Source of the DNA: Edaphochlamys debaryana
Lineage: Eukaryota; Chlorophyta; Chlorophyceae; Chlamydomonadales
DNA length: 64,000 nt
Direction: 5' to 3'
Assembly (NCBI GenBank): GCA_016858145.1
Contig: JAEHOE010000087.1
Location: forward strand, 496,001-560,000
Part shown: one piece after another, positions 47,542-57,593 of the stretch
How the letters are laid out: every line of letters begins with the position of its first letter
Position numbering within the stretch: position 1 is the first letter of the stretch
Notes under the pieces: generated by a model
The model's database searches: none
Told to the model about the DNA's origin: nothing
Seen by the model: the letters and a program-made list of their open reading frames with translations, nothing else
Position numbers and translations under genes: made by a program

Positions 47542-49934
47542 GTGAGCGCAGGCATTGGGCAGGAAGGGGCATGCAGGGGCGGGGCTAGAGCAGCATGATG
47601 CAGTTACGGTAGGAGCTCACCAGTGGAGTGCGGCTGTGAGGGGCGTGGGGCCACCCAGGCGTGGGGCCTTCGTAGTCCTCCCTGGATTCACTAGACCCGT
47701 GCTTCCACGGCGCGTCACCGGCAGGTCAACCCTGAGGCGCTCAGCCTCAAGTCGCGCCGGCGCCTGGAGCCCTCGAGGCGCCTGTGCTACATCATGGTCG
47801 CCCCCTTCCTGCTCTGGGGCATCCTGGTTGTCACGATCAATCTTGCAGGTAAGACCAGCGCGTTTGAGCCGGTCCTGTCACCGTCCCCTGCTTATCGGTA
47901 ACTGGACTTGTGCCCTGAGAGGCCATGGCATGGCGCTCAATGAGCACAGCTGACTTCGTCGCGCCCGACTTGCTGCACTCCGGGTGTAGGCCGGGTCAAC
48001 GCCTGTAACATCTCTTTGTCTGTCTGTCCTTTCGCCACAGACTATATCGAGATGAGGACCCTGGCCTCCCCCATTGCGGCTTTGAATGTAGTCAACGTGT
48101 TTGCAATGTGAGTCATGCCGGCACGGGAGCAACGTGGAGCTCTTCTTGCGCTGAGCCCACACTCCTCTGACCCAGCCCTGGCCGTTGCTGCGGAGGCCAC
48201 GGCGTTTTTGAAACAATGCCACCCCCTCCTTTGGGGCCCCCTTACGGCGTTTTTGGAATAATGCCGCCCCCTCCTTTTGTTCCTCCTCACGCAGCCGCTT
48301 CCACCGCATCCTCTTCTACGTCCTGGTACGTCCTGTGTGCGGGATGCCTTGGCAGGTGTCATGTGCAAACACGTGCGTGCCTTTTGCCCGAGTAAGCAGT
48401 CCGCCCGCACGCCCGTGCCCCGCAGGAGGTGGCCGGTGCGCTGGGCTACACCGCACGCGACGCCTACAAGGCTGTACTGCGGACAGAGGACGCGGAGTGG
48501 CGCCTGGAGTATGACGTCATGCTGTTCGGCAACGAGGTGAGCGGTGGATGTTGAACGGTTGGCCAGCACCGTGCGGCATTGCGGGGGCTCTAGCGAACCT
48601 ATCCACCTAATCCACCCTGCCGGCCAGCGCCGCCGGAGTGCCGCTACTCGGCACTTACCAAGGCCCTGCCCTTGCCTTCGCCGCAGGTCGTCCCGGCGGC
48701 AGGCGGAGCCCCTCCCCATTTCGAGCTGGCTGGAACAGGCCTGGTCTTTGGCGGAAAGGAAGAGACCACATATCTGCTATTCAACACAAACCAATGTCTG
48801 GCGGAGGACGCCGCAGACTGCCAGCCGCAGGACAGCCCGTACTACCAGGTGCGAGCCCCTGCCTGTTTTTCCCACTGAGCATTTCCTCCTAGCGAGTGGT
48901 ATCCCCTGGCACCAAGGCGTTACCAAGGAGTTCTCAACCGACGCTGTATGTCGTCCTTCCTGTCCCGGCAGGCCACGCACCACGGCCTGGACGTGCTTGT
49001 GAAGAACCAGGCGACCTACGTTGCATCGCTGCTGCAGCAGCCGCCCGAGGGCAGCCACATCAACAGCACGGAGTTTAGGTTCCTGTGGGCCACCGGTCAG
49101 ACCGACGCCGAGGGGGCGCTGGTGCGTCGGTTTCGGCGGGTTAGGCGTGTGGGTTTCGGCGGGTCGGGCGATGGGGACGAGGGGTTGAGGAGCTGGGGGG
49201 CACGTTGTCAGTTCCGTCAGGGCGCCTGGATGGGAGGGTGGGCGACCGTCTTGGGGACTGAACTACTTCTTGCCTCATTGCCATCCATCCCATCAGAACC
49301 GGTTAAGGGACGCGTACCACGCGGAGGTGCAGAGCGCCTATGAGTAAGCAGTGCAACAACAGCAACAGGCTGGTAGCTGGGTGCTGGCTAGGACAGGGCT
49401 TTCGGCCTTCATAGGCTCTCCATACCCCTCATTACCGCGCCCGTTCTCACTTTCAGGGGTGTGAAAGTGCAGCAAGTCCTGCTGCTTGCGCTGGCCTGGA
49501 TCTGGGCCCTTGTGTTCGTGCTGCTGCTGGTGAGCCGCTGGGAACTGCTGTTGGCTGGGTTTTCTGAGCTCGACGTCGAGGCGAGACATGCTGTGGTACC
49601 GCCTTTGTTGTGATAAGCCACGCACCAAGCAATGACCGCTACGTTGCTCTTCAAGATGCCCCGGCGACCTCAGCCTCTCACCTCCCTCCTTTCTGCCCCT
49701 TCCCATCCCCCCACCACCGCCCCCGCCCCGCAGCTCCAGCCGCTGCTCAGGCGCTCGCGCAACGAGATGCGGCGCATCGCCGAGCTGCTCAGCCAGCTGC
49801 CGGGGGAGGTGGACTGCGAGGGAATGGTGATTGCCGCAATCAGCGCCGGAGGGGCCCCGCTGCCTGCCGGGGCGGGAGGAGGCGCACCCATGGGTGGCAA
49901 GGGAGCCAAGCAGGGTGACCGTAGACGTCCGTGA
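34654..49934 (+). CDS. TmcB-like multi-membrane PAS sensor, copy 2 (frameshifted in exon 23)
   Basis: Paralogue of copy 1, about 2650 residues if the exon-23 break is ignored. Exons: 34654-34721, 34807-34882, 34976-35044, 35539-35606, 35722-35773, 35893-36051, 36169-36274, 36369-36469, 36591-36767, 36911-37134, 37268-37452, 37573-37646, 37747-37818, 37926-38114, 38219-38349, 38449-38537, 38610-38668, 39705-39849, 39989-40122, 40235-40401, 40522-40632, 40736-40920, 41014-41144, 41225-41354, 41486-41698, 41814-42103, 42251-42732, 42882-43427, 43612-44630, 44751-44918, 45064-45143, 45254-45302, 45421-45562, 45731-45897, 45983-46051, 46164-46400, 46622-46795, 46952-47038, 47191-47541, 47725-47848, 48041-48107, 48295-48325, 48426-48536, 48687-48848, 48972-49121, 49297-49343, 49457-49529, 49734-49934. 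Exons 5-10 are rich in membrane spans; a TPR-like helical block follows; PAS segments fall near residues 620-790, 910-1040, 1060-1100 and 1455-1560; later spans include ILVLRNITLALVAILLAAHL and VLLLALAWIWALVFVLLLL. Exon 23 is one base longer than in copy 1 and reaches TAG at 41106-41108, so this copy may be a pseudogene or carry a base error. Confidence 0.82.
38862..39362 (+). repeat. Tandem 250-bp repeat in intron 17 of TmcB copy 2
   Basis: Two imperfect head-to-tail units, 38862-39111 and 39112-39362. Both begin GAGCCTGGC and contain CTCATACTGACT and, further on, CGCTGACCCGCA. The intron is 1036 bp here against 693 bp in copy 1, which has a single unit. The pentamer GAGCC at the join also occurs at the end of the single unit in copy 1, consistent with duplication by slippage or microhomology. 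No coding function is seen. Confidence 0.8.
48199..48277 (+). repeat. 34-bp direct repeat in intron 41 of TmcB copy 2
   Basis: Units 48199-48232 and 48244-48277 both start ACGGCGTTTTTG and end CCCCCTCCTTT with three mismatches between them. The second unit lies just upstream of the 3' splice site and supplies its pyrimidine-rich stretch. Confidence 0.7.
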
Positions 49935-51905
49935 TTGTGCTTTGAGCTTAGGCGCGCCGGGTGCGTTTCGGGTCCAGGTCCCCCGGCGTCAGCCTCCTCG
50001 GGGGACAAGGGGCCAGGCAGACGGGGGCCTGGCACTCAGGATTGGTAGCTTGAAGCCTGAACACATGCCGAGGCACACCTGAGGCACGCCCGACTTCTTG
50101 TGTGGCGCTGCATTATGCACGCCAGCGGTCATCTTGACAAGGCTCCACGCATAATGCTTAGGTCCGGACCGGATCGGCTCAGCCCTTGTCCGTGATGTGC
50201 ATCCCGCCCGCACTGTCTGGCATGGTTCGTTGTGTCCCAGTCTGAGAGGATCGTGTTGGGGACGCTGCCTTTTTCCTGCTTTCAGGCATGCAGCCCTCTT
50301 GTCATAATTGCTCGATATTCATGTTAGTGAGTACGTGAGTTGCTCGCACCAGGACATCGGCCTTTTGGCTCGCTGAGCGAGCCCTAGTACCGCCGGCCGT
50401 CGTGATCCCACCCTCCCCTAGTGTGCCCTGGCTTGCATTGCACGCCCCGACCGAGACGTTGAACCCTTGGCCGTGTCTAGTTAGAACGGATTCAGTGGCT
50501 GGGTGTGAGCCTTTATGCCGTGTGCCATGTGGAGGCCTCCGCGGCAGAGGGCTGGTGGGACGAGGCACCAGACGGAATGGATCCTACCTCGAGGGGGATC
50601 CGGCGGCGTCCAGCTGTCAAATACGTCTTTGCCTTGCTTAGTGGACCATGCGTCTGCCTTCATGCTACATACAGTCTCAAGCGGAAGCACTGCATTATAG
50701 GGGCAAAGGTGTACGGGGAGTAGTGTTCTTCATTGTCCTAGCTTCATGTCTTCTGTGGACGCACGTTCAGGGCTACCTGCCCGCTGCATGGCGCATTTTG
50801 TTGCTGGCCTGTCCCAGCCCCCCAAGCAGCAATAGCGTCTGTGGCGTCGATTATGTTTATGGTTAGCGGTGGGACGGACACGGTCGGGGCATGCGTGTGG
50901 CCTTGGGCTTAATCCCACCGATTGCGAGTGTTAACTGTCCTCTTCCATACAGTACTTGTAACTTCTGCTTTGCAATGGAGCGTTCAGGGACTGGGAGGAG
51001 ACGGGAGAGGGATTTCGCAAGTGATGCAGTTTTGTCTTGGCTGGTGCCTGGGCCCCGCTAGGTTGGACTGATCGGTCGGCCGTTCCGGGAGGCTTAATGT
51101 GCCGCCACGGCTCACGGGTAGCCACGGCCGTAGGCTGGGTCAGTTTGTCGACCGGAGCAGATTGCAAGCTGCTGCCCGCTCTTGCGAGGCTGCCGTACGT
51201 TGGCTGCATGCTTTCTTGAGCGGGGAAGAAGAGTTCATTAACCGATCAGGTAACGGCTTGGCGGGGTTGAGAAGGCCCCTTACTAACTTGAGCGTCGTGC
51301 TCGACTGTGCTGCTCGTCATTCCTGAGCCGTGAAGAAGCGAGGCCCGTGATTGAAGCCACGGATGCATGCGGAGGTCTTGCCGGAGGCCTTGCAATAGGA
51401 CTTCTTGAGGGGGGCCTGTGACTGAGGTCATTCGTGATGCGGAGGTCTTGATTGCCGGAGGCCTGCAATGATGTATGTTCCGCTCCACGCTTGCCACTAG
51501 ACCCCGTCCGTGCACCGTTGCTCACGGACGCTACCGACCGCCGTAATCATGGACCGCAGAAGCCGCTGCATGGGCACCTCTAGCTAGGCGGGGGCTCAGC
51601 CCACAGCGCCACTGTTGCTGCGTACGGCCACTGCACCCTATCTACAACGCAGACAATGGCTTCACCCGCTCTTGCCCGTCCGTGACCGTTACCCCACAAA
51701 CAAGCGTCGATGCCATCCCAAGCAAGGCTAGCTGGCTCCACCACCTGCTGCTGCCAGATCCGGCAAGCGAGGCATGGGCACATCTCTGGATGGGGTCGCC
51801 ACGCACTCTCGCCAGCAGCAGCAGCAGCTAAAACACAAGGCAAGGCGTGCCCGGGAACAGAACTCTGAGCAACATACACCGCCGGCTATACATGCGATGC
51901 CCTGT
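49935..51905. other. Convergent intergenic region
   Basis: 1971 bp between the stops of TmcB copy 2 (plus) and the second ankyrin gene (minus). It should hold two 3' UTRs. A direct repeat occurs at 51341-51475; nothing else is recognised. Confidence 0.45.
51341..51475 (+). repeat. Imperfect tandem repeat of about 71 bp
   Basis: Two units (about 51341-51411 and 51412-51475) share GGCC(C/T)GTGA(T/C)TGA and then GATGC, GCGGAGGTCTTG and GCCGGAGGCC, with small insertions. The pair is intergenic and no terminal inverted repeats are seen. Confidence 0.6.
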
Positions 51906-54759
51906 CTAGTCCTTTAGCAGCAGACGGCTGACCTCGCTGTGGCCCTCCATCCAGGCCATGTGCACCGCTCCCCAGCCAACCTGCAGCAGCGGGAGAAGGC
52001 ATGGGGGGCCGCAACGCGTCTTAGGGTGCGCGGTATGAAGCACGCACGGCTGAGCCCTGGGAGATGTCGGGAAAGCCGAAAATGCAAGTGCCAGCATGTT
52101 GTGACCAACGGGCTGGATGGGGCAGTGTCGTACAACTCGTCCCGCACCCCACGCCGGAGCGGCGCAGTAAACGCATGCCCAACGGTACCCAGCTGTTGCC
52201 CCACCTTGCTCGCCGCGTTCTTGTCGGCGCCGGCGGCCAGCAGAGCCTTGACGATGTCCAGCTGACCGTGGTGGGCAGCCGTCATGAGCGGGGTGCAGCC
52301 AGCCTGGGGGGGGGGGGAGGGGGGTTGGATGGGCGGAGCCCCGTCGTCAGCCACGAGCCCCTTTCTTGCCTGCCTCCCGCGTTCCACCCTGCCGAGCGTG
52401 CCGTCGTTGCGCTTGGCCCCTCCCCCGGCAGCGGCCAACTAGGGTCTGAGGTGAGGTGCGAAGCGTCAGAGCGCGGGCAGCAACGCCCAACATCCCCAAC
52501 ATGACGACTGCAGCACTCTCCTTGCTGGGGCCCCTTGCTCCACAGTCCCAAGCTACCCGCAAGGCAATGCATTCCAGCGGGTGCCCTCCCCCTGCCCGAG
52601 TCCCATACCGGCAACCAAACACTACCGGTAGCCCGTGCGCCTCTGTAATTCAAAGTTCCAATCAGATATGATCCCACGAGAGTGCATGCACCGGCGTCCA
52701 CGCGCCCCCACCTCGTCGACGGACTCTGTGGAGGCGCCAGCGGACAGCAGCGCCTCCGCCACCCCCACGTGGCCCTCGCGCGCGACCAGGTGCAGGGGCG
52801 TGTCGCCGCCCTGCAGGGGCCAGTGCAGGGGGTTGGGGGGCGGGAGTTAGCGAGCGTGAGGGTTAGAAGAACAGCGAGCGTGAGGGTCAGGGTCAAAGCG
52901 CTGAGGGTCAAAGCGCTGTGGGTCAAAGCGGTAGGTGGTCGGGCCTGAGCAGAAAGGCAGTCGGAGGTTACGTAGACGGACGGGTACCCGGGCGTACCGG
53001 GCGTACGGTTCGGTGGTGTGGCTCAAAGCCGAGACCGGGGAGCGAGGGGAAGCGCAGTCCATGGGCAAAGCCGAGGTACGGTCGGGCGCGCGTGCGGTCA
53101 TCCACACATGAGGTGCGCATGTTGTCCACTCACGGGCCAAGAGGTGGCATCGGCGCAGGCGCCCGAGTCCAGGAGCGCCTTGACCGTCTGCGTGTCGCCC
53201 TCCAGGCTGGCGAGGTGGAGCCGAGAGACGCCCTCCTGCGCAGCGGCGGGCGGCAAGGAGGTGAGGTGCAATGCGGTGGGGTGGGGTAAGAGGTATGTGC
53301 AGCAGGTGTTGCGGGACCTCGTCGATGTCTGGCGTGCAGAGCATGAGCGAGGCGCAAGGCTGACGGCTAATGCTGCAGAAACTTCTTCGCAAAACCCGAA
53401 AGGAGAGGAGTGCTCGCGTAGCGGACGACACGCGAGTGGCCACGGCACATCTGCGCCGAACCAAGCTGAGGAGCGCCCACGGAGCGCTCTCAAGCGGCCT
53501 ACCTGCACCTCCGCTTGCGCCGTGCTGGCCGCTGCCTCCCCCTCCCGCTTGGGCGGCAGGCCCGCCAGGAGGCCCGCAATCAGGTCCCGCTGCCTGTCCA
53601 CCTGGGGTTGAGGCGGGGTGTGGGGGATTAAGCACCAGTATGGTAGGGCACGCTACGTGGCAGGGTATCGTGCCAGCATGCCTGGACTCCGCTTGCGGGC
53701 TGCGCTGGGGGCCGTGGGATCGGCGTGACTTGATCCCCCCAACTGCGCCAAGAAGCCCCCGCTGCCCCCGGGCCCCCCCGACCCCCCTGCACCCCCAATC
53801 CCCCGCCTCACCTGCTCCGCCATCCTTCCTAGTTCCTCTGCCACCCCCCGCTGGTGCCGCCCCGCCGCCGCCGCCTCCTCCTCCACCGCCCCGGCGAGCT
53901 GCAGCTGCAGCTGCAGCGCCTCCCGCCCCTCCCTCCGCTGCCCTGCCACCGCCTCCGCCACCGCCTCCGCCACCGCCGCCGTCAGCTCCCGCCTCAGCTG
54001 CTCCATCTCCCGGGCTCGGTCGGCGGCGGCCTGCTCGTGCTGCTCCCACACGGCCCCCGTCAGCCCCAGCCCCAGCTCCTGCGCCGCCGCCTCCTGCCGC
54101 TCCGCCGCCCGGCCCATCTGCTCCTCCAGACTGGCCGTGTGCTGCATGGACGCAGTGAGCTGCGCCCCCAGCTGCTGCGCCAGGGCCTCCTGGCGCGAGG
54201 CGATGCGGTCGAGGCGGTCGCCCACCAGCGCCTGCTGCTCGGCCCACAGCCGCCGCTGCTCGTCCAGCTGCTGCCTTAGTAAGACCACCTCGGCCTCCCG
54301 AGCCAGCAGCGCATCCAGCTGGGCCTGGGGGGAGAGGGAAGGGGAGGGAAAGGGGGGAAGGTAGTTGGGGGAGGAAGGGGTTTTGGGAAGGGGCGGGCAC
54401 GGGGGTGAGGGGCGGGCACGGGGGTGCAGAGTGTGGGCGCCGCTAGCCCAGGTCTGACACGAGACGAGGGGTGCCCCTCCCAAAGCCTCAGACTCCATCC
54501 CAGCACTGCTCACCCGAGCGACCGCCTGAGCGGCGGCATAGTCGGCGGGCCTGTCGGAAGCGGGCTGCGGCTGCTGCCGAGACTCGCGACCGGAGCCCAG
54601 CTTCCCGTCTCGAGCCCAGTGCGCGACGTTGTTACGAGACTGCTTGTAGCTGAGTAGGGTCGCTGGTGCGACGGCGCTCCGAGCGAGGCCCGGCGCGCGG
54701 TTGCGGAAGCTCGCGGAGGGGCCGCCGCTCGCGGTTCGCGTGATGGCTGTTGCGCGCAT
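51906..54759 (-). CDS. Coiled-coil and ankyrin-repeat protein
   Basis: Predicted 410 residues, 7 exons, all junctions phase 0: 54759-54514, 54324-53812, 53601-53503, 53235-53134, 52810-52712, 52303-52205, 51980-51906. The first 82 residues are Ala/Arg/Ser-rich (MRATAITRTASGGPSASF), consistent with a chloroplast or mitochondrial transit peptide. Exon 2 encodes a long Glu/Gln/Leu/Ala-rich helix, very probably a coiled coil (EAEVVLLRQQLDEQRRLWAE, continuing to MEQLRRELTAAVAEAVAEAV). Exon 3 adds a 33-residue helical linker. Exons 4-7 each carry one ankyrin repeat (SRLHLASLEG, TPLHLVAREG, TPLMTAAHHG, GAVHMAWMEG), and the protein ends after the last. Probably a scaffold; its partner is unknown. The one-repeat-per-exon design is the same as in the ankyrin gene at 30173-33655. 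Confidence 0.87.
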
Positions 54760-57593
54760 GGTTAGCAGCTTGTTGAACAGTGATGGAGTTCAAGCAACGG
54801 CTTTTCGGGAGCGCGCAGCGTGGAGCGCGGGCTATTTGACGCCGATTCGGCGCTGACTCGGTCGGCAGGTCACTCGCACGGCGGTTTACGGGCGAACCAA
54901 CCGACGCCTCTTGCTGCCGCTGACCCTTCTTGCTCCATATGCAGCCAGACCATGCGTCACAAGAGAGCCTGAGGGTGCCAGCCCAGGCGGGGCCAGGGGA
55001 CGGGGCGCTCGGCGCCGGGGCCGGGGACCGGGTTGGGAAAGCACGCAGGCGAGCGTGGGTGCAAACCGCGTGACTTGGAGACGCCGCGCTGCAACCTGCG
55101 CCGCGTTTTGCATACTCCTGGTCGAGAGCGCTGCCGGAAGCCGCTCAGAGCTGCACATGTGCCAGCCCGTGCCGCCGTGGTCAGCCTCACATGACCGGCC
55201 GATATGTTGCGCCAGCTGTCGCCTTGAAACAACGCGCGACTGAAGGCGCGAGGCCCTGGGCCGGGTCGCAGCAGCCCTTGTGCATTATTGAATGCTAAGC
55301 TTGGCTCGGAATCAATCTCTGGCGGCCAGCAAGCAGTCGCGGCTGGCGCATGTCGACCCCCGCTTGGGCATTCCTTGGCTTGGGCTCGGGCTGAGAAACT
55401 GAAAGACAATAAATTGAGCATATCTGTGCTTCACTATCGGGCTGATGGGCTACGGGGGCTACGAGGGCTGATGCCCACACACCCTGACCTACCTGACGCT
55501 CCGTAGTGGCGTCGACTCCCCTCCATTTCCCTCAAACTGGGACCCTGCCAGTAAAGCCTCGGCCGACTTGGGAGACTCAGGGACTGGCCATGGACATGAA
55601 CTTCAGTTAGAACGCATCAACGTAGCGCGAAGTGCCTTGTTCATCCAGGGCATAGCACACAGGGCCAGGACTTGACCCAGAATGAGATTGCGGGCTGTGT
55701 CGATAGCTCGCCGGGATCGCACGAGACAGGCATCAGGCTGAGAGGCAGGTTTTGGAGACGGAGTATCGTCGTGCGCAGCCCGTTGCCGTGCATTGGGGAG
55801 CAACGTTGACTGCAGGCTCGCTCGGACGCATGTGTCCGGGGCAGGCTTTGTTACCCAGCAACTTGCTCGATTTTACTCAGCCTGCCACCCGGCAACTTCC
55901 TTGCATAGCAAAAGCAACGTAATCTGAATCTTAGTAGTTGAATGTCGAGCCAAAACCCACGCACACAACAATAGCCCTCAACAACTAGATAGGCAACTAA
56001 ACGTCCAGGCGGGAAGTGCGCCGTAGGGGCCCGGAGGCCAGCGATTACTTCCTCGGGCTACGCAAGAAGATACCACCCCACGAGTGTAGCGTGCCGTACC
56101 GGGATACAATCGCACGATTCGGCCCATGTACGGCAGCAGGGCACAGGTGCACGGGCGCCCCAACCCATGATCAATCCGCCCAGCCGACGGTGGTGGAGCT
56201 AGCCTCGAGAATGCAACCGCACACCCAATCGGGTGCGCGGCATCCCCGCATGCGTCATGGGGAGCATCCTTGTGCAAACCAACCGCCCGCCAGCTTCCCC
56301 GCCGGATCCAATGTGGATGACTAGTCAAGGGCCCTAGGCAGGTGCCACTAGCGGTGCGGTTAAGCCCCGGACGCAACATGTGGGTGACGGTTGCAATGCC
56401 CCCCAACCCGTCGTGAATCAACTGGAAGCGCCTTTAACGGCGCAAGCAACAAGCTGGCAAAACCCACACCCACAACTATGTTTCAGCCGTCTTCAGGGGC
56501 AGCCAACACAGGAACCCAGCCCCCTACAGTATGAAGCCCGCCGTCACATGAGAGCTCTATACTCTCCACCCTCCAGCCTCCACCCCCTGGCCACCCACAG
56601 CTCTTCTGTCACGTGGCAAGAGCGCCGCCGCCGCGTATCCTCAAATCGACAAGTGCTGTTTGCAAAGAAGAATGCAACGCTGCTTAACCCAAATGCAATG
56701 CCGGATGCTGATTGAACTCTTCTCACTCAACGCACCACCAGTTGGGTTTCCCTCCGCCTTCACGACACCGCTGACGCCGTTCACCCTTGTCTCACGGACC
56801 CCCTTCCACCTGGCATGCTCTCCTCGCTCACGCTAGGGGCGTCCCCGCGGCGGCCCATATCCTACTGTCACCCCCATGGGGTGTTGCAACCTCGAAACCC
56901 TCCGTTCACTGCACCTCTACAAGCCACAGAATGGCCTCAATTGAGCCACGTGATTATGTCATTCTTCAGACTCTCGGGCACCATGCTTTGTACTCGGCCA
57001 TCAGACCGAGGTAATGCCGACAGAACTGCACATGTGGGTTGCACGGGCTTACCGTGAAGGCACCAAGGCACCATTACAAGCGACTCTCGACAAGCAAAGA
57101 TATGACACTGAGCAACTCCACGACATGCATGGACGTATACACGCAGACAGCCGCATCGGGCGAGCGAGCGACATCGAGGCATGGGAAGGTAAAACAACAT
57201 TATGGGGGCGCAGGTGCAGCCCCTCATTTTCTTGTCCCCAGGCACCCACAGCCCCGACTCTTCAAGTATTGCGCCCCGCCTCACTGCCGCTGGCTGGAGT
57301 AAGCCGCCTCAAAGCCGCTGGCTGGAGTATCAAACATTACCAGACCAGGCGGGGCGCTCAAATCGAAAATGTACAGGAGGCCGTGTGCAGGCGGCGTCAG
57401 GCCGCATACGCAGCCCTTGAGAGCGGACCCGCGGAGGTACTTCGCGAAAGGTCCTTACTGTCGTACATGATGGTGTACAGTACGGCACATGCGGAGCCGT
57501 AACAGGCGCCGTCAGTGCGCCTCCTTGGCCGACGTGCGGGCCCCATCAGGCCACCCCGCGCAACAGTATGCAACAACCACGCAATGGAGAAGC
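54760..57593. other. Intergenic region, no confident gene
   Basis: 2.8 kb between the second ankyrin gene start and the MYB stop (both minus). The proximal part should be the ankyrin promoter and the distal part the MYB 3' UTR. Base composition is lower in GC than in the genes, notably 55850-57000. A minus-strand frame ending at 55603 (LILGQVLALCAMPWMNKALR) looks faintly protein-like but starts with TTG and has no context. Confidence 0.4.

Noticed and set aside
52847..54400. 517-codon minus-strand frame, Gly/Ala/Pro-rich
   Set aside because: It overlaps the coiled-coil exon 54324-53812 in another frame; composition is that of a GC-rich shadow.
55603..55803. 66-codon minus-strand frame in intergenic DNA
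   Set aside because: Starts with TTG, is isolated and has no recognised homology; could at most be a gene relic.
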